A stretch of DNA of 17,477 bases from CAZBGL01 sp964491375 (GTDB lineage Bacteria; Desulfobacterota; Deferrisomatia; Deferrisomatales; Deferrisomataceae), in assembly GCA_964491375.1 (NCBI GenBank), contig CAZBGL010000178.1, positions 1 to 17,477 of the forward strand, read 5' to 3'. The position numbers and the translations under genes were made by a program. Shown here in pieces: positions 1 through 8,200 of this stretch. How positions within the stretch are numbered: the first letter of the stretch is position 1; the number at the start of each line of letters is the position of its first letter. The notes below the pieces were generated by a model. It did no database searches, was not told where the DNA came from, and worked only from the letters and a program-made list of their open reading frames with translations.

Positions 1-807
1 GTGCTCACCGGGTTCATCGAACCCCACATGTGGGCCGGGTATTCGGGCGGCCGGAAGTCCCTGCTCCCCGGGCTCTCGGGCATCGAGACCCTCCAGTACA
101 TGCACGGCCCCGAGATGGTGGCCCACCCGGGCACCGTGTACGGAAAACTCGACGGCAACCCGTTCCACGAGGCGGGCCTGCGGGTGATGGAGATGGCCGG
201 AGCCGACTTTGTCGTGAACGTCACCCTGGACACACGCAAGCGGATCACCGGCGTGTTCTCGGGGAACCCGGTGGAGGCCCACCTGCGGGGATGCGCGTTC
301 CTGTCGGAGCACTGCGTGCGAGAGGTGGAGGCTCCCCTGGACTTCGTCGTGACCACGAACGCGGGCGCCCCGTTGGACTGCAACCTCTACCAGACCGTGA
401 AGGGCATGACGGGCGCGGCCGCGGTGGTCAAGCCCGGGGGCGACATCGTGATCGCCAGCGCCTGCCCCGAGGGAGCGGGGAGCCCCGAGTACCGGAAGAT
501 CCTGGAGATGGTGGACTCGCCCCGCGCCTTCCTGGAGCGCCTCATGCGCAAGGAGTTCTTCATCCCCGACCAGTGGTGCGCCCAGGAGACCTACCAGGTG
601 GTGAGCGAGTGCAATGTGTGGGTGTACACAGAGGGCCTCTCCCCGCAGGAGCTCGAGCGCTTCCATTTCCGGCCCGCGAGCGACGTGGCCGGGGCGGTGC
701 GGGAACTGCTCGGCCGCCACGGCCCGGGCGCCCGCTGGGCCGTGGTGCCCGACGGCCCCATGGTGATCCTGAAACCCAGGGATCCCGCCGGAGGAGCGGG
801 CCCCTGA
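1..807 (+). CDS. larA: LarA-family nickel-dependent racemase, 3' part (5' end outside window)
   Basis: This is the C-terminal 268 residues of a LarA/DUF2088-type protein. The family interconverts 2-hydroxy acid enantiomers (lactate racemase is the type member) with a nickel-pincer nucleotide cofactor. Seen in the sequence: the hallmark GYSGGRKSLLPG at residues 13-24, a GNPFH segment typical of the family, and a PLDCNLYQTVKGM stretch in the second domain. Family members are about 420 residues, so roughly 150 N-terminal residues lie upstream and the GTG at base 1 is probably internal. No nickel-cofactor synthesis genes (larB, larC, larE) are visible. The substrate cannot be told: many anaerobes carry LarA paralogues acting on acids other than lactate. 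The reading frame is open from base 1 to a TGA at 805-807. Confidence 0.88.
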   Translation: MLTGFIEPHMWAGYSGGRKSLLPGLSGIETLQYMHGPEMVAHPGTVYGKLDGNPFHEAGLRVMEMAGADFVVNVTLDTRKRITGVFSGNPVEAHLRGCAFLSEHCVREVEAPLDFVVTTNAGAPLDCNLYQTVKGMTGAAAVVKPGGDIVIASACPEGAGSPEYRKILEMVDSPRAFLERLMRKEFFIPDQWCAQETYQVVSECNVWVYTEGLSPQELERFHFRPASDVAGAVRELLGRHGPGARWAVVPDGPMVILKPRDPAGGAGP

Positions 808-815
808 CCCGTTTT

Positions 816-845
816 GGGGAACGCATCGGGACGTTCTTTCTCTTC
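816..845 (+). terminator. possible weak terminator after larA
   Basis: An 8-pair hairpin (816-823 with 832-839, three of the pairs G-U) closes an 8-nt loop and runs into a pyrimidine stretch TTTCTCTTC just after the larA stop. The stem is short and the U-tract is broken by C, so this is only a candidate. Confidence 0.3.
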
Positions 846-906
846 GTCGAAGTGTTCCATAATCCCCTGTGAGCCGCGCAAAGATGGCCTCTTTCCTGTT
901 TCCGTG

Positions 907-935
907 TTGACAAACGTGGTTTGATGTACACAAGA
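907..935 (+). promoter_or_regulatory. candidate sigma-70 promoter for the two-component system
   Basis: A perfect TTGACA lies at 907-912 in a locally AT-richer stretch. The -10 element is poor: the best option is CAAGAT at 931-936, 3 of 6 matches after an 18-bp spacer. The position fits a start at 989 with a short leader. Supported mainly by the -35 box. Confidence 0.35.
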
Positions 936-988
936 TGAACAAGCAGGGCGGGCTGGCCGGAAGGGCCTGCCCGGGCCGGAGGTGCGCC

Positions 989-2497
989 ATGGCCGTGCGG
1001 GGCGACGACGGGCGTTCGCTGCGGGTGCTCACCGCTGCGTGGGAGGCTGCCCCCCAGGCCGTGGTTCTGTTCGCGCCCAGTACCCGGCGTGTCCGATTCG
1101 CCAATCGCACGTTCTCCCGGCTCACCGGCATCGCGCCCGACCGGATCCCGGGCACGGATGTGCTCTACTGCCTGGGGGAGACGGCCCGGCCCGTGCTCTC
1201 ATCGGCGCTGCGCACCCTGCGGGGAGGGAATCGCGGCGGGGTGTCGGTGGAGTTCGCCCTGGAGATCCCCTTGCGTCCCCGCCGCCGGGTGGAGGGCGAG
1301 CTGCGGCTGATCCCGGTCTCGGAGAAGCGGCGCCTGGCCGCCCTGTACCTGAGCGACGTGACCGACAGGCGGGACCGGGAGGCCGAGCTCGAGCGCTCCC
1401 TCCGCCACCTGGCCCAGGTGGTGGACCGCTCGCCCCACCCGGTGATCGTCACGGACGACAGGGGCCGGATCACCCGGTTCAACCGGGGGGCCCAGGCGCT
1501 GTTGGGTTTTTCGGCCCGCGATGTGGTGTCTCGCCGGTACATCCAGGAATTCTACGAGGGGAACGCGGCCCGGGAGGTCATGGACCGGGTTCGAGGGCCG
1601 GACCACGGGGGGGTTGGCGTGCTGGAACGGTACCAGACGATCATGATCACCCGGAACCGCGAGCGGGTGCCCGTGTGGCTCACGGTGCACCTGCTCTACG
1701 ACGAGCACGGCAGGGAGGCTGGAACGGTGAGCTTCATCCACGACCTCCGGCACGTGGTGGAGCTGGAGCGCCAGCTCGAGGAGGTCCAGATGCAGCTCAT
1801 TCACGCCGACAAGATGGCCTCCCTCGGGAAGCTCGCCGCAGGCGTGGCCCACGAGATCAACAACCCCCTGGGCGGCATCCTCCTGTTCGGCGGGCTCCTG
1901 CTCGAGGAAATGGACTTCTCGGATCCCCGGCGGGGCGACGTGGACCGGATCGTGCAGGAGGCCCGCCGGTGCAAGGAGATCGTGAACTCGCTCCTGGACT
2001 TCGCCCACCAGCGCCGCCGGTACCAGGAGCCGGTGGACCTGAACGCGGCGCTCCACCAGTGCATGGAGCTCCTGGGGAGCAAGGCCCTGTTCCACAACAT
2101 CCGGGTCCGTTGGGATCTGGCCGACGAGCTCCCCCTGGTGATCGGGAATCCCAGCCAGATCAAGCAGGTGTTCACCAACATCGTGACGAACGCCGTGGAC
2201 GCCATGGAGGGGGAAGGGGAGCTGCGTCTCCGGTCGGGCTGCGATCCCCACACCCGGGAAGTATGGGTGTCGTTCACCGACACCGGCCCGGGCATGCCGG
2301 CGGCCATCCGGGCCCGCATCTTCGAGCCGTTCTTCACCACCAAGGAGCCCGGCCGGGGCACCGGCCTGGGGCTGAGCCTTTCGTACAACATCATGCGGAT
2401 GCACGGCGGGGACATCCGGGTGGAGTCCCGGCCCGGCCGGGGGGCCACGTTCGTGGTGGTGTTCCCCCTGCCCGAGGAGGAGTCGTGCGGGTCCTGA
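989..2497 (+). CDS. soluble PAS-PAS sensor histidine kinase (NtrB-like)
   Basis: A 502-residue cytoplasmic histidine kinase; no transmembrane segment is visible, so it should sense an intracellular signal. Order: PAS-like domain about 18-130, second PAS about 138-255 (HPVIVTDDRGRITRFN opening), short coiled linker, HisKA with phospho-acceptor His288 in GVAHEINNPL, then HATPase_c with N-box NIVTNAVDAM, G1 DTGPGMP, F-box FEPFFTTK and G2 GTGLGLSL. The ATG at 989 is preferred over the in-frame ATG at 935 because GGAGGT sits 5 nt before it, while 935 has no ribosome binding site. The 3' end overlaps the response regulator by 13 bp, so the two are translationally coupled and very likely cognate partners. 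The ligand is unknown; the neighbouring methyl-branch cluster suggests a redox or carbon signal (inference). Confidence 0.9.
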   Translation: MAVRGDDGRSLRVLTAAWEAAPQAVVLFAPSTRRVRFANRTFSRLTGIAPDRIPGTDVLYCLGETARPVLSSALRTLRGGNRGGVSVEFALEIPLRPRRRVEGELRLIPVSEKRRLAALYLSDVTDRRDREAELERSLRHLAQVVDRSPHPVIVTDDRGRITRFNRGAQALLGFSARDVVSRRYIQEFYEGNAAREVMDRVRGPDHGGVGVLERYQTIMITRNRERVPVWLTVHLLYDEHGREAGTVSFIHDLRHVVELERQLEEVQMQLIHADKMASLGKLAAGVAHEINNPLGGILLFGGLLLEEMDFSDPRRGDVDRIVQEARRCKEIVNSLLDFAHQRRRYQEPVDLNAALHQCMELLGSKALFHNIRVRWDLADELPLVIGNPSQIKQVFTNIVTNAVDAMEGEGELRLRSGCDPHTREVWVSFTDTGPGMPAAIRARIFEPFFTTKEPGRGTGLGLSLSYNIMRMHGGDIRVESRPGRGATFVVVFPLPEEESCGS

Positions 2498-3813
2498 TCG
2501 TGGACGACGAGCGGTCCATCCGGGAGGGGCTGGCCAAGACCCTGCGCCGCATGGGCCACGAGGTGGACGTGTGCCCGGACGGCCGGTCCGCCCTGGACTG
2601 CTTCACCGGGGGGGACTACGACCTCGTGTTCCTGGACCTCAAGATGCCCGGGCTCGACGGCATGGACGTGCTGGCCCGCATGCGGGAGATCGACCCGGAG
2701 GTGATCGTGGTGATCATCACGGGCTACCCCTCGGTGGACAACGTGCTCAAGGCGTTCCGCCTGGGGGCCTACGACTACCTGCCCAAGCCGTTCTCGCCCC
2801 AGGAGGTGCGCATCACCACGCTCCGCGCCGAGGAGCGCCGGCAGCTGCGGTTCGAAAACGAGCAGCTCCGCCGCCAACTCCAGGCGCGCACCGGCCGGTA
2901 CGTGATCAGCTCGAGCCCGAGGATGCGCGAGGTGAACGCGCTGATCGAGAAGGTGGCGGCCACGGACACGAGCGTGCTCATCACCGGCGAGAGCGGCACG
3001 GGCAAGGAGGTGGTGGCCCGGATGATCTGGGAGCTCTCGGGCCGGCGCGACCGGGAGTTCGTGGCGGTGGACTGCTCGGCCCTATCCGGGCCCCTGCTCG
3101 AGAGCGAGCTGTTCGGCCACGTGAAGGGCGCGTTCACGGGTGCCCACGCGCCCAAGCGGGGCCTGTTCGAGCTGGCCAATGGGGGGACGTTTTTCCTGGA
3201 CGAGGTGGGCAACCTGAGCCTGGAGACGCAGGCAAAGCTCCTCCGGGTGCTCCAGGAGAAGGAGATCAAGCCCGTGGGGGGGCTCCGGGCCCGCAAGGTG
3301 GACGTACGGATCATCGCGGCCACCAACGCCGATCTCCAGCAGGCGGTGCGCGAGGGCACGTTTCGCGAGGACCTTTACTATCGGTTGGCCGTGTTCCCCA
3401 TCCACCTGCCGCCCCTCCGGGAGCGCATGGAGGACCTGCCCGAACTGGTGCGCCACTTCGTGGGGGTGTACGCGCCCAAGGTGCACAAGCGGTTCCGGGA
3501 GATCTCGCCGGGGTTCCTCTCGGTGCTCGCCTCCTACAACTTCCCGGGCAACATCCGGGAACTCGAGAACATCGTCCAGCGGGCCGTACTGCTGGAGGAC
3601 ACGGACGTGCTCCGGCCGTCGAGCCTTCCCGCCTACCTGCTGAAGAACCAGCCGAACCACCGCAAGCGGTTCCCCACCCTGGAGGAGCTGGAGCGGGATC
3701 ACATCGCGCTCGTGCTCCGGGCCTGCGACCGGCAGAAGACCCGCGCCGCCCAGATCCTGGGCATCGACCGCAAGACCCTGTACCGGAAGATGAAGCGTTA
3801 CGGGCTGGCCTGA
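2485..3813 (+). CDS. sigma-54-dependent response regulator (NtrC family)
   Basis: A 442-residue transcription activator in three parts. The receiver (about 1-120) has acidic pocket DD at 7-8, phospho-acceptor Asp51 in FLDLKMPG, and Lys in YLPKPFS. The AAA+ domain (about 140-375) has Walker A GESGTGKE, the sigma-54-contacting GAFTGA loop, Walker B GTFFLDEVG and arginine-finger region FREDLYYRL. A Fis-type helix-turn-helix closes the protein (about 395-442, ending in AAQILGIDRKTLYRKMKRYG). An intact GAFTGA means it should drive sigma-54 promoters rather than act as a plain DNA binder. Start is GTG 2485 behind GAGGAG, inside the kinase gene; upstream extension in the same frame is a shadow of the kinase. 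The obvious target is the -24/-12 site at 4579-4595, about 770 bp downstream of its stop (inference). Confidence 0.93.
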   Translation: MRVLIVDDERSIREGLAKTLRRMGHEVDVCPDGRSALDCFTGGDYDLVFLDLKMPGLDGMDVLARMREIDPEVIVVIITGYPSVDNVLKAFRLGAYDYLPKPFSPQEVRITTLRAEERRQLRFENEQLRRQLQARTGRYVISSSPRMREVNALIEKVAATDTSVLITGESGTGKEVVARMIWELSGRRDREFVAVDCSALSGPLLESELFGHVKGAFTGAHAPKRGLFELANGGTFFLDEVGNLSLETQAKLLRVLQEKEIKPVGGLRARKVDVRIIAATNADLQQAVREGTFREDLYYRLAVFPIHLPPLRERMEDLPELVRHFVGVYAPKVHKRFREISPGFLSVLASYNFPGNIRELENIVQRAVLLEDTDVLRPSSLPAYLLKNQPNHRKRFPTLEELERDHIALVLRACDRQKTRAAQILGIDRKTLYRKMKRYGLA

Positions 3814-4538
3814 TGCCCCGGCCCCCGGGCTTGTCGGGAACGGTTTGCTCGAAGCCGGCGGAGCCCGGGAGGGTTGCCTGCGAAGGCGGGCGCGGCACCT
3901 ACAATCGCCGCGGCCCTGATGTTGGTGAGCGGCGTTGGCGTGCCCCGGGGGTGCTCGCCGGGCGTGTCCAAGCGGCAAGGTGCCGCGGCGAGGTCGCATA
4001 CTGCGTGTTCACGCCCGCGGAGCCAGGCGGCCCTCCCGGGCGAGAGAAGCGGACGGACTGCCGAGGTGGCTGGGCCCACGCCCCTCGGCTTCGCGAGGGA
4101 ACGGCCCTGATGGTGGTTTCATGGAAGTGGTTCGCGGGGGTGCCGGCAGGGACCTGTTTTCGCTTGGGGCCCCGGCCTCGGTGGAGGTGCTCGCAAGACC
4201 TTCATGCCGCTCGCGTGCACGGTTGAGGGCTTGGGAGGCGACGGCGTCCGGCCTTCCGGCCCCTGCGCGACTCCAGGCCCCTGGCGGCGTTGGAATGGGC
4301 GGACGATATGCCTTTGCTCCGCCTCGGGGGTGGGCCCGGGGCGTTTCTAGTGCCCCATCGTGCCCCGCGCCGCGCCAAACGGGGCGGGGCAAAACGCCCC
4401 TTCTGGGGGATCCTCCATAACATCTGGTAATTACTGGGTTGTTCTCCAGTGGATCTCCAAAACGGTTTTTTGGAGCCGCACCGTCCGCGTGGCAATGTGC
4501 CCCACGGGGACGGGATCCCGGCCCCACGCGTTCCGATG
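3814..4538 (+). other. gene-poor intergenic region rich in inverted repeats
   Basis: No reading frame on either strand here has a convincing start, codon pattern or recognisable protein. The stretch carries several perfect or near-perfect inverted repeats: 3924-3930 with 3953-3959 (one G-T), 3959-3966 with 4010-4017 (8 bp) enclosing GCGGCA/TGCCGC at 3972-3986, and 4386-4390 with 4396-4400. A 15-mer, CGGCCCTGATGNTGG, occurs at 3911-3925 and 4102-4116. The 3' part (4413-4475) holds the candidate enhancer. I did not recognise RNase P RNA, tmRNA or another known RNA. Confidence 0.5.
4413..4475 (+). promoter_or_regulatory. candidate upstream activator (enhancer) sites for the sigma-54 promoter
   Basis: A perfect 8-bp palindrome, CTCCAAAA-N5-TTTTGGAG, lies at 4455-4475, centred about 140 bp before the predicted transcription start. 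Additional CTCCA half-sites begin at 4413 and 4444, so direct half-site spacings are 31 and 11 bp, close to three and one helical turns. NtrC-family activators bind such dyads 80-200 bp upstream. Assignment to the neighbouring regulator is inference. Confidence 0.5.
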
Positions 4539-4574
4539 TTGAGAATATTTTCTTTGTTATTTCAGCATATTAGG
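4539..4574 (+). promoter_or_regulatory. AT-rich spacer between enhancer and sigma-54 promoter
   Basis: A 36-bp AT-rich island in otherwise GC-rich DNA sits exactly between the palindrome and the -24 element. That is where IHF or intrinsic bending normally helps the activator contact sigma-54 polymerase. It also contains weak sigma-70-like elements (TTGAGA 4539-4544, CATATT 4566-4571, spacing too long), so a housekeeping promoter is not excluded. Confidence 0.4.
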
Positions 4575-4578
4575 TGGG

Positions 4579-4595
4579 TTGGCCCGAGCCTTGCT
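4579..4595 (+). promoter_or_regulatory. sigma-54 (-24/-12) promoter of the Hdr-Met operon
   Basis: The site TTGGCCCG-N4-TTGCT matches the consensus YTGGCACG-N4-TTGCW with one mismatch (A to C). GG (4581-4582) and GC (4593-4594) have the exact 12-bp phasing. The predicted start is near 4606, giving a leader of about 43 nt to the ATG at 4649. A GAFTGA-containing activator gene lies directly upstream. Confidence 0.72.
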
Positions 4596-4648
4596 GTACA
4601 AGGGGGGCAAACACGCACGGGGGAACGGGCCCCGGAAGGAGGACGGAC

Positions 4649-5128
4649 ATGGAGCGCCACACCGACATCATGATCATCGACACGGACCGCAACCGGGTGA
4701 AGCAGCTGCGCCGGATCCTCACCGAAGCCCGCAAGGACCTGCGCATCGAGGAGGTGACCCGGGTGGAGGGATGCCGGGAGGCCGTGCTCCAGCAGCGTCC
4801 GGCCCTGGTGCTCCTGCACACCACCTTCCCGTACCTGGAAAAAGACGGCACGGGCCTGCTGGAGCTCATCCAGGAGGACTTCCGCACCACCCGCACCGGC
4901 GTGATGCTGGTTCTCCCCATGCCCAGCTACATGGTGTACCGCACCGGCTACCAGGAGGGCGTCGAGATCCTGGACATGGCCGATGACCTGATCACCACGG
5001 ACTACACCAGCGACATGATCCAGAACATCGTGCTGAGCTACCTGGAACGCAAGGCGGCCCTGGATGCCGCGTACGAGGCCGAGCGGGCCGGCGTTCCCGA
5101 GTACGCCTTCGTGCCCAAGCAGGTCTGA
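4649..5128 (+). CDS. receiver-like protein lacking the phospho-acceptor Asp
   Basis: A 159-residue protein with the pattern of a response-regulator receiver and no output domain. It opens with IMIIDTDRNR (acidic residues 11 and 13 where the pocket would be). The third strand ALVLLHTTFP carries His57 where the phosphorylated Asp should be. The segment near ADDLITTDY corresponds to the family's YLTKPF but has Thr instead of the conserved Lys. It therefore looks like a pseudo-receiver, acting by protein contact rather than phosphorylation. Start ATG 4649 has AGGAGG six bases upstream. It is the first gene after the sigma-54 promoter and lies 81 bp before hdrA, separated by a strong hairpin, so it probably serves or regulates the Hdr complex. 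Function not known; the receiver assignment rests on pattern, not on strong motifs. Confidence 0.7.
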   Translation: MERHTDIMIIDTDRNRVKQLRRILTEARKDLRIEEVTRVEGCREAVLQQRPALVLLHTTFPYLEKDGTGLLELIQEDFRTTRTGVMLVLPMPSYMVYRTGYQEGVEILDMADDLITTDYTSDMIQNIVLSYLERKAALDAAYEAERAGVPEYAFVPKQV

Positions 5129-5142
5129 TCCCTCGTCCGTCC

Positions 5143-5167
5143 GGGCCCGGGTCGACGACCCGGGCCC
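5143..5167 (+). terminator. strong intercistronic hairpin (attenuator or processing site)
   Basis: A perfect 11-bp GC-only-but-one stem, GGGCCCGGGTC/GACCCGGGCCC, closes a 3-nt loop 14 bases after the receiver-like gene. It is followed by TTGG, not a U-run. It may pause or partly terminate transcription, or protect an mRNA end, so that the first gene is expressed differently from hdrA. A full terminator is unlikely. Confidence 0.55.
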
Positions 5168-5209
5168 TTGGTCTGCCGGCGGGCGGGTTTCCAGCGCGAG
5201 GAGGAGGGG

Positions 5210-8200
5210 ATGGCGGAAGCGGCCGGAAGCGCCGGTCTGACCGGCGCCGTTCTCGTGGTGGGCGGTGGCGTCGGGGGCATGCAGGCCAGCCTGGACCTGG
5301 CCGAGAGCGGGTTCCACGTGTACCTGGCCGAGGCCCGCTCGGCCATCGGCGGCCACATGGCCCAGCTCGACAAGACGTTTCCCACGAACGACTGCGCCAT
5401 GTGCACCATCAGCCCCAAGCTGGTGGACGCGGGCCGCCACCCGGACATCGAGGTCCTGACCAACGTGGACGTGCTCGGCGTGGAGGGCCAGGCCGGGGAC
5501 TTCCGGGTCCGGATCCGGCGCCGGCCCCGGTACGTGCGCGAGGACCGGTGCACGGCCTGCGGGGACTGCGAAGCGGTGTGTCCCGTGGAGATCCCCGACC
5601 CCTTCAACGAGGGGCTCGCGCGGCGCAAGGCCGTGCACAAGCTCTATCCCCAGGCCGTGCCCAACGCCTACACCGTGGAGAAAAAGGGCGTGAGCCCCTG
5701 CCGGGACGCCTGCCCCGCCGGACAACGGGCCCAGGGCTACATCGCCCACATCCGCAACGGCGACTACGAGGCCGCCTTCCGCACGATCAAGCTCGACAAC
5801 CCGTTTCCGGGCATCTGCGGCCGCATCTGCAACCACCGGTGTGAGGACGCCTGCAACCGGGGCAAGCTGGACGAACCCCTGGACATCCGGGCCCTCAAGC
5901 GGTTCGTGGCCGACTGGGCGTATTCCCGGCCCTACGAGCCGCCCGAGCCGGCGCCGCGCCGGTTCTCCGAGCGGATCGCGGTGATCGGTGCCGGGCCGTG
6001 CGGGCTGACGGCCGCCAAGGACCTGTGTCTGCTGGGCTATCCGGTGACCGTGTTCGAGGCCCTTCCCGTGGCGGGCGGAATGCTCCGGGTGGGGGTGCCC
6101 GAGTACCGGTTGCCGGCCTGGATCATCGACCGTGAGGTCCAGGAGATCGTGGACCTCGGGGTCGACCTGCGGCTCAACGCGCCGGTGAACAACGTGGAGG
6201 ACCTGTTCCGGGAGGGCTTCTCGGCCGTGCTCGTGGCCGTGGGCGCCCACGAGGGCGTGCGGCTCCCGATTCCCGGCGCGGACCTTCCCGGCGTGTTCAC
6301 CAACACCGCGTTCCTGCGGGACGTGCGCCTGGGCAAGGCCCCGGAGCTGGGACGGCGGGTGGTGGTGATCGGTGCGGGCGACGTGGCCATGGACTGCGCC
6401 CGCACCGCCGTGCGCCTGGGCTCCGAGGTGGCCGTGCACTACCGGCGTTCCCGCGAGGAGGCCTCGGCCCATCCCCTGGAGATCCTGCACGCCGAGGAAG
6501 AGGGCGTGGCGTTCCACTTCCACTCGAGCCCGGTGGCCATCCTGGCGGGCCCCGACGGCCGGGTGCGGGCCGTGCGGCTCCAGAAGATGCGACCGGGCGA
6601 GCCCGACGCCTCGGGTCGCCGCCGGCCCGTTCCGGTGGAGGGCTCGGAGTACGAGGTGCCGTGTGACAGCGTGATCTTCTCGGTGGGACAGCGGGCGGGC
6701 CTGGCGTTCATCCCTCCGGACGCCGGCGTGGAGGTGAGCCCGGCGAACACCGTGGTGGTGGACCCCGTGACCTGCGCCACGGCTCGGCCGGGGCTCTTCG
6801 CCGCGGGCGACACGACCACGGGCACGGCGTTCGTGATCGAGGCCGTGGCATCGGGCCACAAGGCCGCCCGGGGCATCCACGCCTACCTCAGGGGCGAGCC
6901 GGCGCGGCCCACGGTGCGCGAGCGCCTGCCCGTGGCCGACATCCCGGCCGAGGAACTGGAGCTGCGGGCCGCCCGGGGCGAGATCCGCCGCCAGGGAAGG
7001 CTCCGGGTGCGCACGCTCGACCCGAGGGAGCGCCGCCGGTCGTTCGAGGAGGTGAGCCTGGGGTACACCGAGGAGGAGGCCCGCAAAGAGGCCGAGCGGT
7101 GCCTGGCGTGCGGGGTGTGCTCCGAGTGCCACGCGTGCGTGGAGGCGTGCAAGGCCGACGCCCTGGACCACGAGGAACTGCCCCGCGAGGAGGAACTGCG
7201 GGTGGGCGCCGTGGTTCTGGTGCCGGGCTACGAGGCCTATGACGCCCGCCTCAGCCAGGAGTTCGGCCTGGGACGGTTCCCCAACGTGGTCACGGCCCTG
7301 CAGATCGAGCGGATGCTGTCGGCTTCCGGTCCCACCCGGGGCCACGTGAAGCGGCCCGGGGACGGGAAGACCCCCCGGAAGGTCGCGTTCCTCCAATGCG
7401 TGGGCAGCCGGGACCGCAAGCACGACTACTGCTCCAGTGTGTGCTGCATGTATGCGGCCAAGGAAGCCATCATGGTCAAGGAACACGAGCCCGAGACCGA
7501 GGTGGCCGTGTTCTTCATGGATGCCCGGTCGTTCTCCAAGGGCTATGACGCCTACTACCGCCGGGCCCGGGAGCAGTACGGCGTGCGGTACGAGCGGTGC
7601 CGGGTGTCACGGGTGCTCCAGGACCCGGCCACCGGGGACCTCACGGTGCGTTACGTGCGCGACGGCCAGGTGCTGGAGGAGACCTTCGACCTCGTGGTGC
7701 TTTCGGTGGGCATGGAGATCTCTCCCCAGGTCCGGGACCTGGCCCGGCGGCTCGGCATCGAGGTGGACGAGCACGGGTTCTGCCGGACGAGCCTGTTCAC
7801 CCCGCTCGAGACGGATCGGCCCGGCATCTACGTGGCTGGGCCCTTCCGTGAACCCAAGGACATCCCCGAGACCGTCACCGAGGCGAGCGGCGCGGCGTCC
7901 CGGGCCGCGGCCCTGCTGGCCGGGGTGCGGGGTACCCTGACCCGCCGGATCGAGTACCCGCCCGAGCGGGACGTGAGCGGGGAGCCCCCGCGGATCGGTG
8001 TGTTCGTGTGCCACTGCGGGTCCAACATCGGCGGATTCCTGGACGTGCCCGCCGTGGCCGAGTACGCCGGGACCCTTCCGGGGGTGGTCCACGCCGAGGC
8101 CAACCTGTACACCTGCAGCCAGGACACGGTGAGGCACATCACCGAGACGGTCCGCGAAAAGGGCCTCAACCGTGTCGTGGTGGCCTCGTGCACGCCGCGA

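Noticed and set aside
935..988. Earlier ATG at 935 as the histidine kinase start
   Set aside because: No ribosome binding site before it; the ATG at 989 has GGAGGT at proper spacing, and 935 falls in or just after the promoter-like sequence.
982..2484. Response-regulator reading frame extended upstream to 982
   Set aside because: The upstream portion is a frame-shifted shadow of the kinase; the real start is the GTG at 2485 behind GAGGAG and just before the receiver's first strand.
4190..4230. Resemblance of GCGTGCACGGTT to the end of a group II intron domain V
   Set aside because: The matching 5' strand of domain V (GAGCCGTATGCG-like) is missing and no reverse transcriptase or intron core is present.
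3814..4538. RNase P RNA, tmRNA or rRNA/tRNA in the gene-poor region
   Set aside because: None of their conserved sequence blocks or a tRNA cloverleaf could be found by eye on either strand.
4562..7486. 974-codon minus-strand open frame, and similar long minus-strand frames at 7607-9652, 11251-12627, 12697-14016 and 13896-15161
   Set aside because: They lie opposite strongly supported genes. Their products are His/Pro/Gly/Arg-rich with no family motif, the usual antisense shadow in GC-rich DNA.
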